From Glutinoglossum americanum (taxonomy: Eukaryota; Ascomycota; Geoglossomycetes; Geoglossales; Geoglossaceae), in contig JAGHQL010000023.1 of the NCBI GenBank assembly GCA_020080175.1, positions 62,001 to 126,000 of the forward strand: a stretch of DNA of 64,000 nt, written 5' to 3'. Shown in pieces: positions 24,369 to 36,016 of this stretch. Position numbers and translations under genes: made by a program. Positions within the stretch are counted from its first letter, which is position 1; the number at the start of each line of letters is the position of its first letter. The notes beneath the pieces are model-generated. The model ran no database searches. It was given only the letters and a program-made list of their open reading frames with translations, and was not told the DNA's origin.

Positions 24369-26033
24369 TTCGTCTAGGCGTTGGAAGGCAGGTCAAAGGG
24401 AGCAAACTACGGCAATTGTACAAGTATTACTGATATTGCTGGTTGTTCGATGGACGGCGAGTCGGATCGGCGGCTATCCCAAACCTTGTTGATCCAATGA
24501 ATGAGGTAAGCACAACTTTTCCCATATCAACGTTTGAATAAAAAATTTTGATTGATCGTCTGCATTTTCCATTTTTTGCTTTGAGACTGGAGTCTTTCCC
24601 AATGCCGCATGGACATCTTGATATTGTGTGATTGAAGACTTCCCGCGTACTATGTAGGACCGCATATCCCGTTGAATCGTGCCGCCAATAGAAACGCCGC
24701 AATCAACCCCCTCATCCAATGGTTCCTGAAGGGATGAACATATGTCGTCATGCAATGTCAGCGGTGATTCAGTCTTATTTTTTTATGTAATAACTACCAC
24801 TTGGATTATACCCGGTACATAGCATAGGGGTCGACTCCTCAGTGGGTGTTTAGAAATCCATTGTCAGGTTTTGCTTCGCTTCAACGGTTCTTCGGAGGAT
24901 CAACTGCTCGTCGCCGGATCGATGCCATACTTTCTCCATCACCGCCAGCAGTCCAGCCCGAGTGCAAATGCTTTGGCTCCTGCTCCACATTGCTCGCAGG
25001 ACTGTTCCATACACAGAAGAGACCTTTTAAGCAGCTTCTGTTCACCTTATGCAGCAGTATCTTTTTTTAGCGCGGCCAAGTGCGAGACTCTAGGATCTCC
25101 GCACATACATCGGCATATCACGGCACAATGTTTGAGTCAGAAAAATCGCCGAAACACCCTGGGTTCCAAAACTCCTTCCTTGCATCGCATCGCAACGCCA
25201 CATCTGATCTATCCGGTTGGATTTAAAAACCCACCAGAGGGTAATTCATCCTCGTGTTGTTTGTCTGCATGTTGGAAAACGTGCTAGCGCTCTACTGGAC
25301 CCATCTAAACTAATACGTGCCAACATCGTCTCTATCCTACAAAAGTGGGGAGATAGTGCGTGCAGGTACCATGACAGGGCCCCATCCTGTAGCACATTGC
25401 CCTGCAGTGATGGCGATGGCGACCCATTCGGTTGTTCCCGGCCTATCCTAGTCTTGTTACTGAAAATGCGTCCAACTCCAGACACGCTGGACAGGTTTAG
25501 CAAACTTTCTCCCCGTGGCTGGACACCATCCGCTTGCTGCCTGCTGATAATAATTCACTAACTTAATCCCCTGGCGCATCTATGGAGTACTCTACTTTAA
25601 ACACCCTAGTTGTTTAGCATCGTTCCTAAACTCATTCTTCCTTCCTTTCCCAGAACCGTCCATTTTCGGAACCAGCACGCGGCAACACGCTAACTACTAC
25701 GTAGTAGTAGTTGTTTCATTTCTTTAATCCTGTTATTCCTCACCTGCACGTCCACAGCATAGTACGAGTACATGTACCGCTAAACGGGGCATGGTACCAC
25801 TTGCCGCTCACCCACTTACTCGCCCAATTTCTCTCCCACTCACTCAACAATTCTTTTTCGCTTTGGCTTCTTCTCTCTCCTCTCCCAATCCCCTTTGTGC
25901 TCTTTTCCTGCCGCTTCCCGGGCGTTCTCTTTCTTTTGCTCTTGCTGGCCTGGAAGTCGCTCATTACCGCGCCATTCAAAACATCAGATAACACTGACTA
26001 ATAATTTTGACTTCGATTCCTAACTTCTTCAAG
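24369..26033. other. Intergenic/promoter region upstream of the membrane protein gene
   Basis: About 1.7 kb without a convincing gene. The right half (25560-26030) is very pyrimidine-rich, as in a long fungal 5' leader. A perfect 16-base palindrome (ACTACTACGTAGTAGT) lies at 25693-25708. Confidence 0.5.
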
Positions 26034-27678
26034 ATGTCATTCTGGAATAAGATGCAAGTGTGGGAGAAGATGTGCATGGTGGGTAACCGTTGCGTCCGCT
26101 GCGGAAATGTGCATTTATTTGGCTAATGTCTCTATCCATAATCCAGGTATTGGCAATCGCCATCGTATGTCTATTATGGTGTATGTAAGGCGGGTGTCAT
26201 ATCGGCTGACTTCTCTCAAGGCCGCTACAGTTTTCGCCGGCCTCGGGAAGGTAGCTTGGAATCACTGGATGTTAAGAAAATACGAAGCCATAGCAGAGGC
26301 CAAAAAGGCCCACCTTCGAGAGATGCGCGAGAGTAGGCGCGTCATCCAACTCCAGGGAGAGGGTATTCCATTTGGGATTCGAGCCATTGAGGCTGGTATT
26401 GAGGTTGAGGGGGTACACATATCAAGACCCGCTACTCCGAGTATTAAGCACTTCCGGAACATGAGCAATGCCAGCATTTCATCCAATGGGACAAAGCCAG
26501 GCCCCATCCAGACGACCGCAGCCGGCAGGCCTACTAGTGAGGTTGTGGCACCAAGTATCGAACAGCCAGATGCCACAGACGCAAGTTCACGGCAGCACGA
26601 TCGGAGCTCATCTACTCCCGGACCTCCTCGCCTATTCATTCCACAGGCCGTGCATGGTGCGCAGTCAGCTGTTCGGCCTGCCCCCGGGGACCGGTCATCT
26701 TATCAGTCGCTTTCATCTAGCAATGGAGTCGGTCCGCGATACATCCCTCGAAATGCATCACATTTGAGATTCAGTAGCCAGGGCATCGTCGCTGACCTGG
26801 AGACATTGGATCGCCTGGAAGGGCAGAAGGAAGCAGATCCACAAGCTGCTGAGAACGGAGGGCCATATGCATCACCGAAACTCGGCATCCAAATTCCTTC
26901 GGCATCTCTCTCTATTTTCGACCCTAAGAAAATTTCTCCAACCTCGGCGAGCGCTCGTCGGTCAGCACAACTTCAACAGTACCCTAGACCCGTGCGGGGC
27001 AAGAAGTATGAGCGGAGTTCAGCCTCCTCCTCAGAGTCAGCTTCTAGTAAAGACTCGATACCCCCGAGCCAACCTCCACGAGTCCAATTTGATCCTTCCT
27101 GCCATGAAAATCAAGCCGAGGCCCGGCCGCCCGCGGAGGGCAAGCAAGAACTAGACTCGCTCCACAGCCACCGATTGTCCCATGCTGCTGAAGTCGGGCA
27201 ACTTCTTCCTCGGGCCCGTCGTGCCGCCAATGGGGATCGGACGAATGCTAAGTCTTCCGCGATTGCTCCACCTAAATCGGGTGATGGACTTGTACCTCCT
27301 GCTATTGCACCGACAGATAATCCCTTTGCCACTCCCGGTGTTTCTCCGGTTGAAGAGACAGCAGGCTCCAAGGTCCATCCTCTTCGAAATTTGGGCGAAG
27401 ACAACTCTAATTCTAGCCAGGGCCGGTTGGCCAAACAGCATGGATCTGATGCCTCCCAACCTTTATCGAATCCATACATACCAGTGATACGCAAAGTCAA
27501 TTCAGGCTTCGAGATTCTGGCACCAGGCACCTTTGGAATACCGGACATCAAAGCCAATGGCATTAGCCCGTCGGGCATGGACCAAGACCTCGAAGCTAGT
27601 GAACGAGGTCAGCGCAAACCGAGATTCGTAGAGAAACTTCGAAGGGGGAGGATCTCGAGTTTCACAGAGTCCATTTAA
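26034..27678 (+). CDS. Putative single-pass membrane-anchored protein, unknown function
   Basis: Exons 26034-26078, 26147-26164 and 26221-27678 give 506 residues. The N-terminus MSFWNKMQVWEKMCMVLAIA followed by IAATVFAGLGKVAWNHWMLR forms one hydrophobic segment (about residues 14-27) with a Lys/Arg/Trp-rich cytoplasmic-type flank. A charged helix (KYEAIAEAKKAHLREMRES) follows. The rest is long, disordered, Ser/Pro/Arg-rich sequence with several RSS/SS repeats and an Arg/Lys-rich end (KPRFVEKLRRGRIS). The middle exon is only 18 nt and encodes VLAIAI within the membrane segment. I recall similar small-anchor/large-tail proteins in other filamentous fungi but no function. The ORF is surely coding (long and uninterrupted); the start and microexon are inferred from splice signals. 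Confidence 0.72.
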
Positions 27679-28350
27679 GGATTTGGCTTTACGTGAACTC
27701 TTATTATGAATGGCGTTCTATAAGGTGATCGATTGGCGAACGGACTACCGCTGTGCGGATTCTCTTTCTATCATTTGGGCCAACATAGAACGGCGTCATG
27801 GATTAATTAGATTTCTCCAGCTTCGTGTGGGAGCATTGACTAGGTAATCACACGAAGCTATCGCATTGATTGGATAAGTTTGCTTTACGCACTTTACATT
27901 GTACTACATAATGACCCGGTCGATTCGATTGGTCTTGCTTCAGGGATTGTATGTACATAGTACACTCCAGCCCGTTGCTCCCTGATGTTGCAGGGCCCAT
28001 TTTCTGTACAGACTGGAGTTGGCATGAAGGATTTCCAGTTTGATATGGTGAGAACAGATTGAGGTGAACGGCGTAATCTGGAGGGACAAGGGCTTGGTGG
28101 GATAAACCTCAAAAAGTTTCTGACGGCAGACGTCTATGTTCTGATCCTGACACGACCGCTTTCATATTCGTATGCCCTCTTTATATTTATTCGGTTTATA
28201 AAAATCGAGCAAAGCTATGGGCGATCCATGCATGGCATTGAAGACTCGACCGTTGCCTTCGACAGCATACCGCACTTCCGAGAGCAAAGGCCCACCCTTG
28301 GAAGAGAAGAGATCTGAAATAATATTCGCATGAGACCAAGGATGGCCCTT
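27679..28350. other. Convergent 3' region, membrane protein gene/BCAT
   Basis: About 0.7 kb, no gene or repeat seen; presumably the 3' UTRs of the two converging genes. Confidence 0.5.
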
Positions 28351-29789
28351 CTATACCACGTCCTTCGGTATCACATAGCTGCACGCTAGGTGTTAGTTTC
28401 GCCTCAATGTAGGTTACGATGATAAAACTTACCTCCACTCATGTTCCTCATCGCCATACTGTCTTCCTTCGATCCAATCTTTCATCCTCGACGTAATCTC
28501 CCCTGCCTCTTCACCTTCTTTGAGTCCACAGTCTACTAGTCGCCCCTTCCAGCTTATCCTGCGCACTGGACTCACTACCGCCGCCGTCCCGGCACCGAAC
28601 GCTTCTAGCAGCCGCCCCTCGTCTGCCGCGACCGCTAAGTCACCGATAGTAAATTTACGCTCTGAGATTAGCCACCCTTCAGGCCTGAGCTTTTCCCTTG
28701 CTAGTTCTAGTATCGAGTCTCGTGTTACGCCCTCCAGGATCGTGCCATCCAGGGGCGCTGTGACGAGCTCCTTCTGCCCAGTCTCCTTATCCCTGATCGC
28801 TGCGAAGAAGTTCATGGTCCCGACTTCTGTTATGTAGCCCTCCTCGCCAAATAGCCAAAGGTTCTGTTGGAAGCCTCTTTTCGCTGCTTCGAGTTGGGGG
28901 ACAATTCCGGGGGCATAGTTCGCGCCCAACTTCTTGTCTCCGACACCACCGGGCCATGCTCGTACCGCATAATCAGTCGTCTCCAATGAGACAGCCTTGA
29001 AGCCAGTCGGGTAGTAAGGCCCCACGGGTGAGGCGATGACAAACAGGAGCGCCGAGCCAGGGGGACCAACACCGAGGGTGCGCTGAGTGCCGATTAGGGT
29101 TGGGCGGAGATAGAGAGAATACCCACGAGCACTTGTACCAGGCATACGTCAATATTAGACCTAGCAAGATGTACTGCGCACCCGAAATACCTACGACGGG
29201 ATGAACCGCTCCTCTAGAGAAACAAATTTTGAAATCACGTCAATTAGCGCGGAACCTTCGAGCGTCGGGAGCGCGATTCTAGCTGCTGACTTGTTGAGCC
29301 GCTCCATGTTCTTGCCTGGCCGAAATAGCCTAATTCGTCCATCCTTATCCTTATAGGCTTTCATCCCTTCAAAGCACTCAAATGCGTAGTGGAACACACA
29401 TGTCGCAGGGTCTAGGCTCAGGTTTTGGTAAGGAATAATACGAGCAGGGAGCCAGCCTGACGAAGCGGTCCATTCCAGGGAAAGCATATGGTCTATCATC
29501 ACGGGTTAGTAGGAAAACATATAACCCAATAGAGAGAGTAGTGATAGGAAAGAGGGCTACCTGTAAATGTTTTACCAAAAACAAGCTCTTCCGGAGGTAC
29601 TAGCGTCTTAGGAGTCGTTGTCCTAGTTATAGTCAATTTAGAAGGGTCAATGCCTTGCACTTTCACATTTGAGGCCGCTTCAGCAGCTACGCTGTAGAGT
29701 CTAAAGCTTGCGGAGTACCCTAGCCGTTGTAACCGCGATCGAGCTAGAGATATGGATAACGAAAGTCGAGGTGGAAGTTGTCGTAGCAT
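28351..29789 (-). CDS. BAT1: Branched-chain amino acid aminotransferase, mitochondrial type
   Basis: Exons 29789-29561, 29492-29195, 29131-28433 and 28378-28351 give 417 residues. The first 35 residues ([20 protein letters not shown] and on) are Arg/Ser/Leu-rich with no acids, a mitochondrial presequence. The class IV aminotransferase fold follows: [54 protein letters not shown]. The PLP lysine lies in [12 protein letters not shown], with EVGTMNFF and [14 protein letters not shown] behind it. It interconverts leucine, isoleucine and valine with their 2-oxo acids using glutamate. The symbol follows yeast usage; fungi often have several BCAT genes, so the exact orthologue is uncertain. Enzyme identity is certain. 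Confidence 0.93.
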
Positions 29790-31668
29790 GGCGAGAAGAT
29801 AAGCCCAATTGGAGGCAGGACAAAAATCCCTACCACGGTGAAGGAAGGGCTAATGGGGGGGAGTCGTCGTGGTTGACGGGAGGGAGAAGTAGCTATTATA
29901 GGTGTGTCAACAAATTGCCGATGGAAAGCGCGGATTGACAACGGGCATGAGCGAGATCGGCGGTGCATGTATGTACTCAGTACTCATAATGCAAACACTG
30001 GTGAGGATCAGCGACTCGCTAAAGGAGGCGTCAAAAAAGGTCCTTTTGCAACTCCAAAATTGGTCCTCTGAAACTGAACACGCCGTCGAAGAGAGACTCC
30101 AAGATATATAAATTCCGCCGTGCCTGCCCTCCTTCTCATACCCTAATGAATGCCGGTTGGGACTATGGCACGCAGCCAGAGACGCTGGATATCACCAAAT
30201 TCGCTCTTTACACTGGAGTATTGCCAGGGAGGGCGCCAGAAATTCGTCAATGGCCCTGGTGTAAAGGCCATTCACGCCGATAGCATAAAGATCGGGTAAG
30301 ATATGGTGAGCAAGGGGTAACAGGCGTGAGATTTCCTCGTTTGCAGCATCGAATCGAGCCTCTCCAATAGTTCTCTAGGTATACCGGGAAAGATTCTAGT
30401 GACGCCTTGAATAACGTTGTGCAGAAGACTTCGAGAATTTTCTTCATTTGATCCTAAACTACTTAGGGGTCAAGAAAAGAAGTACCCTTGAGACGTATTG
30501 AAAGTTTCTCAGCCTCTACCTAAAACAGACGGGCTGTCCGGTGAATAAGCTCGTAGCCAAAGGGATACAAGCGGTATATTGGTGGCCCTCATCAATCATA
30601 AAGTGGAGTGTTGATCAAACCTAGTGCATTAGAGGCTCACTCGTCGTGGGGCGCAACTTAAGTGCGATGGGTGGTCCTAAATCGATATTGAGCGTCAACG
30701 ACCTCTTGACTGTCCTTTAGTATAACTTGGCTTCAGACACTAATACCTTTTCTCGTGAGCCACAACGACTGCGACTGGCTTTGGCGGTTGCATTCCCACC
30801 GATCAGGTCAGGCGCTATTATGGAGGGCATATGCAAAGGCAGCAATAAGGTCCCTGATTACAAGGATATTGAGCTTACGATCCTTTATAACCCAGAGCCA
30901 GGGAAACGGATGTTCTCGTGATGCAAGTCACTCTTCCACACGAAAGGAAGCCTTGGTCAGAAGAGACCGTGGGTTTCAGTGCGGAAGGTTTGGTGTCATG
31001 TATATTCAGAGATAAAAGATGGGGTCGGCGGAGAAACGGGTAGGGGAGGAAGGGTGTTTGTATTGTAGTTGATAGTTTGAACTAGCCCTTTTCTTTACGT
31101 TCTCACAATGCTTGACTTCAACCTCCTCTTAGGCCACCCACTTTTGCCTCCCTGCCATGTACGTTAGAGATGGAGGCATGGGCGTTATTCTTTAAGCTGC
31201 GCCCTGTAGAGGCGTTCTGTCTCATTGCTAATTAGAATTGATTAACTAGACGCGAATTGGTCAACTCCAATGGGTTGATGGATAGGGTAAGGTAAGTCGT
31301 TTATATCACCAAGATGTCTTGTTGACTCCGCATATTGACCGGAAGACTTCTAATCAATCCACCACATCCGTGACATCAGCCGAATTGAGACCGACAGGCG
31401 CGCCTAGGCAGCGGGCCAGCGAGTATGACAGACTCAGAAGCCTAGAGGGATAAGAGTAGTGTAGGTGGACAGTCAAAACCACATCCGCCTTGCTTCAAAG
31501 AAGTGAACTATCCCAACGTCATCCAGTGCTAGCTAGGGGGCAATATGGAGGTGGAGATGGGTGAGTACGAAGGTCGAGAGAACAGAAATGGTGATGAATT
31601 TATATCGTGGTCGACAGAGCGTCCCAGTAAGACGCCTTACCCGAGCAGGTGGTCGCTAAACCTCCGTA
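29790..31668. other. Intergenic region with probable gene relics
   Basis: About 1.9 kb upstream of BCAT. No intact gene is visible. Protein-like stretches in different frames occur on the minus strand between about 30140 and 30680, described separately. The remainder (31040-31668) shows nothing recognisable. Confidence 0.45.
30140..30680 (-). pseudogene. Possible decayed gene of unknown family
   Basis: Three protein-like stretches follow each other on the minus strand but lie in different frames and are split by stops. They include MIDEGHQYTACIPLATSLFT (about 30600), VEAEKLSIRLKGTSFLDP (about 30490) and EISRLLPLAHHILPDLYAIG (about 30270-30330). Their amino-acid composition looks natural rather than random. 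No splice model connected them cleanly. I read this as the worn remains of a host gene, or a poorly resolved many-intron gene. The family is not recognised. Confidence 0.3.
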
Positions 31669-32130
31669 CAGTACCTTGACAAAAGTGTTCGCGTAATGTT
31701 TTGCGGTGAAAATGCAACTTTTAGGGTTAGCTAGCCACAAAACACTGGAACATACTGCTATAGATGAGAGAGCTTTGAGGTAACTAATTTAACCAATTTT
31801 CTCCTAGCCACTAAAATTTGAGTATATACTGCTACTTAAAATACTATATAATTGTAGGTTCTTCAAGTAGATACTTTATAGATTTTCGCTTATTTTTGGT
31901 GAGAAACCCTTCAAAATTGAGTAGAACCAACCAACTTTGCAAGCCTACAGCTCCAAAGCTTAAGTAGCAATATATATTCAAAATTTAGTATGTTAAAGAG
32001 AATCAGTTAGCTTAGCTATCTAGTGAGTTTTGGGCCTATATACACTTGCTGGAGTTTTCTGTAGCCAGTCAAATCAAAAAGTCGTGTTTTCACAGCAAAA
32101 TATTACGCGAACACTTTTGCCAGGGTACTG
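31669..32130. mobile_element. Palindromic MITE with TA target-site duplication (Tc1/mariner-like ends)
   Basis: The element is 462 bp and flanked by TA on both sides (31667-31668, 32131-32132). It begins CAGTACCTTGACAAAAGTGT and ends with the inverted counterpart; the first 47 bases of the two ends differ at only about four places, mostly transitions. The symmetry is not limited to the ends: bases 31810-31839 pair with 31960-31989, and both pairs share the same centre at 31899.5. The two 231-bp arms therefore align without net length change, with the match weakening toward the middle. The interior is A/T-rich with no open frame. TA duplication and CAGT ends suit non-autonomous Tc1/mariner or pogo-like elements, moved in trans by a transposase elsewhere. 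Transition-type mismatches fit age or RIP. Confidence 0.85.
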
Positions 32131-32467
32131 TACATACTTTGGGAATACTACGCGCACTCAATTAAGCTAAGCGCAACTGGGGGGTACATGAAGTATAAGG
32201 CCACGCCATCACCATCACCGTGATCTGGTCTCGGAGCATCAGGAATTTCTCGCAAGCCTCAGCGCCACGTCAGCCATAGAGATTATGGCCTATAGTCTCC
32301 GCTTCACTTGACTTGCCTATTGCAGCAGTTCGTTTGTGCATCAGCGGTCTCTGGAATCAATCCTACTAGTGAATCAAGCTAGGAACCCGTCTACAACACA
32401 TCCTCTAAGCAATGCGTCTTGCATTTGCTCTACTTTAACGGTTGCATCAGATAGATCTCCTAGCAAG
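32131..32467. promoter_or_regulatory. Upstream region of the SCYL2-like gene
   Basis: About 0.34 kb between the MITE and the chosen start codon. The MITE thus sits directly in the promoter region. No defined site recognised. Confidence 0.4.
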
Positions 32468-35400
32468 ATGTTCGCCTCGGCTTTAAAATCATTCACATCG
32501 AACATCTCGTCCAACTACACCTGGTCGTCTAACCCTTCCTTTATTTCAGGTCCGTGGAAGGTCTATGATGCGAAGAAGAAATCCACGGGGAGAGCAGTAT
32601 CAGTCTTCGTATTTGACAAAAAGTCTCTGGAACAGGTTGGTGGCCTCAGCCGATCTGCTGGTCAATCGGTGAAGCGGGCGCATGAGGAGGTCATAGAGAG
32701 GTTAAAAAAGGAAGCGAGCTCTCTTGCTAGGTTGCGGCATCCGAGCATTTTGGAGGTGGTTGAGCAGGTGGAAGAAACTCGCAATGGAGGACTCATGTTT
32801 GCAACGGAGCAAGTGACCGTCTCACTTGCGGGATTGCTGGCGGAGAAAGATGAACAAGAACGTGCTGGGGGAGTTGGAGGCCGCTCCAGCCGATATGTCA
32901 TCGAGGAAACGGAAGGAGGGGGGAGGCGAAGGCGGGAAGTGGAGATTGATGAACTAGAAATACAGAAAGGACTTCTGCAGATAGGTAAAGGGCTGGAGTT
33001 CTTGCACGAAAGTGCAGGACTATTACATGGCAACCTAACGCCAGAGGCAATATATGTTAATGCTAAAGTATGTTCTCCGGCCCACTCATATATTACCAGA
33101 CTCTTATCTCGCCTGATTTAATAGTCCGACTGGAAGATATCCGGGCTTGCTTTCTCAAGTCCCCCGGCAGGCTCCAATACCCCGACATCAGTAACGCCCA
33201 TATCGCTTGCTGAAGTTTTGAATCATGACCCCCGATTACCCCGCTCCGTCCAATTAAACTTGGACTTCACCTCCCCTGATTTTGTACTAGATTCGAACCC
33301 AACAGCGTCAGCAGATCTATTTTCCCTTGGCCTCCTTATCATTGCTCTATATAACTCGCCCCACACTTCACCATTGCAGACAAACTCAAGCACGTCGACC
33401 TACAAACGCTTATTTTCATCATCTTCTACCACACCATCTCAGACAAACAACTTTCTCTCATCTCGGCCACTTCCTAAGGAACTGACTTCAGTCGTACTCC
33501 CGAGGCTGGTTACTAGACGCCCAGTCACACGGTTGACAGCACGTGAGTTCCAACAGTCGCAATACTTCGACAACATCTTAGTCTCCACCATTCGTTTCTT
33601 GGATGCCTTACCGGCAAAGACTCCAAATGAGAAAGCTCAGTTCATGCGGGGGCTGCCTCGAGTATTGCCCCAATTCCCTAAATCTGTATTGGACAGGAAG
33701 CTGCTCCCCGCGCTTATAGATGAAATGAAAGACCGCGAGTTACTTGCCTTGATCCTTCAAAACATCTTCCAGATCGTGAAGATGATGCCTTCAGGGAGGC
33801 GGGCATTCACTGAGAAAGTTATATCGCCGCTGAAAGAGGTTTTCTCGGTGGGCGGAGGAGGGGGGAAGAATGCCGCAGCTACCGAGAGGGAGAGTAGCAA
33901 GGAAGCGGGCCTAATGGTTCTGCTGGAAAACCTAAAAACTATAACAGAAAGCTGTTCCGGGAAAGAGTTCAAAGACGGTATGCTCCTAGTTTTTAGGCTG
34001 CCTTTGTTCCGGGTAAACTGATGACAATGGGGGATGGAAACAGATATCCTACCAATTGTCATGATGGCGATGGATTCACCGGCCCCTTCTCTAGTGGATG
34101 CGGCTTTGGGGTCCCTACCAATCATAATTGGGACTCTTGATTTTTCTACTATTAAGAACGATTTGTTTCCTGTTATTGCAACCGTATTCAGCAAGACCAG
34201 TAGCCTTGGGATAAAAGTGCGCGGACTAGAGGCTTTCATCGTTCTTTGCGGGGGGGACCCAGAGCTAGATGGTTCGGCAGGAGGCAGGCCGGATGAGATG
34301 ACGGGTGACGCGAATGACGTTTCCAAGAAGACTTCCCCAAGCGCCGTCCTAGATAAGTACACTGTCCAGGAGAAGGTTGTACCACTACTCAAGGCCATCA
34401 AGACAAAGGAGCCTGCCGTAATGGTATTCCCATTCCTCCCTCCTGACATGCATCATTCTAGTGCCAATGGCTAATCTTAAACCAGATGGCTGCTCTTAAC
34501 GTCTTCGGGCAGGTTGGCAAGATCGCGGATGCAGACTTCTTAGCAACAGAGGTCCTACCAATCTTGTGGGCTTTTAGTCTTGGCCCGCTTCTAAATTTGC
34601 AGCAGGTGGGCCTCTGGTTCATCCAGCAGGAATTCGGTTCGGCTAGCTAAATTGATCCGTTGCAGTTTCGAAAATATATGGACCTTATTCAGTCCTTGTC
34701 AAAACGCATCGAGCAAGAACAAACCCGGAAATTACAGGAACTCTCGCACAACTCAGTCGGAAGCCCGGCTGAGCGGTCGAAAGATTTCATGACCTTTAGT
34801 GCTACAGCAGGCCCCAACGCCATGGGAGGAGCTGGTGATAGTGCGGAAGTTGACTTTGAGCAACTTGTCCTTGGTAAAACAAGCGGTAGTAGTTCGGGCG
34901 GGGCAAATGGTATGCTTGACGGGGGGTGGGGAGACTCGTCTATAGTCAGCCATCAGGGACAGCAGCCACAACCAAGGGCACAAACCCCCACATTTTCGTG
35001 GTCCACACCAAGCCCAACGAGCCAGCCTACAGTAATTGGCAATACTAGCTCTTCAAGGCCAGCCGCTCTATCTAGTCAGCTGCCCGCGTTCCGCAGCATC
35101 ACCCCTGATGAGAAAATGGGTAATTTCACCACCCTCACCCCCTCTAATGCAGCAGGAGCTTCAATACAGGCCTCAAGCGGATTTCCTGCTCTACAGCCAC
35201 AAACACAGCACCCTCGGGATACTCCAGCCCTAAACTGGTCCGGCGCAACAGCTCCGTCAACGAATGTATGGTCGAATCAGCAACGGACAAATTCCAGTCC
35301 CTCTCTGTCCTCCATGAGTCCTCTCTATAACCCAGTGTCAAATATCTCTATCGGCCAACCGACGGGGATACTAAGTCAGCCCTCCACGCCAGGCTTCGCG

Positions 35401-35619
35401 CTGCCGCCCCCACCGCAACAGCAACGACAGCTTCCAGGATCGAATAATGCTTTTTCGGGATGGGCGCTCCCCCCTCCACCTCCACACAACCCGGTGCCTA
35501 TTCCGCAGCAGCCCAGGTACGGAGCAGGTCTTGGTACCGGTGGAGGACCAGGGGGCAGCCTGAGCAGCAGTAATAACAACCAAAAATCCGGATTAGACAA
35601 GTACGAGAGTTTGCTTTGA
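32468..35619 (+). CDS. SCY1-like pseudokinase (SCYL2/CVAK104 type)
   Basis: Exons 32468-33067, 33125-33977, 34044-34423, 34486-34605 and 34666-35619 give 968 residues. The N-terminal kinase-like domain (about residues 25-380) matches SCYL2: GPWKVYDAKKKSTGRAVSVF, VFDKKSLEQ, RLRHPSILEVVE. Catalytic motifs are lost: the HRD position reads LLHGNLTPEAI and the DFG position reads ISGLAFS. A HEAT-like helical region follows (LPRVLPQFPKSVLDRKLLPA, FLATEVLPILWAFSLGPLL). The tail is disordered and Gln/Pro/Gly-rich, ending SGLDKYESLL, a family end motif. SCYL2 proteins bind clathrin and adaptors at the trans-Golgi and endosomes. The start at 32468 (MFASALKSF) was preferred to an upstream ATG at 32336 because the family begins with a short amphipathic leader. 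Confidence 0.9.
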
Positions 35620-36016
35620 GCGAGGTTCTATTGAATAGTCTACTTTGTGTTAGGGGCGTTCCGGAAAAATACGTATATAGTCATAAAGGTGCATTGGTTG
35701 GAACAGCTTGAGCGAGACAAGAAATCTCATTTTATTCGAAGAACCACCACCCTCAGGGGATCGCAATATCAACCAGGGTCAAATGGTGCTCGTGCCCGTT
35801 GGTTGGAAAACAGAAACTGGAAAGCAATTGCATGAAATATCCAGCTACCGACCCTCTTTGCTCGATCCGTAAAACCCCTCGCCCTAACTTTTATCTCTTC
35901 AAGAACCACCATCGTTCACTCCCATTCCACCCCCACGACACAGCCAAGCCCCGCCGCCGTCGTTCCAATTGCCAACCGAGGTGAAACAAGCCATGATGTC
36001 GATACCGGGGAGTCAA
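35620..36016. other. Convergent 3' region
   Basis: About 0.4 kb after the SCYL2-like gene. No gene seen; presumably 3' UTR sequence. Confidence 0.4.

Noticed and set aside
24820-24850. GGGTCGACTCC, another B-box-like match
   Set aside because: No matching A box or acceptor stem at the proper distance.
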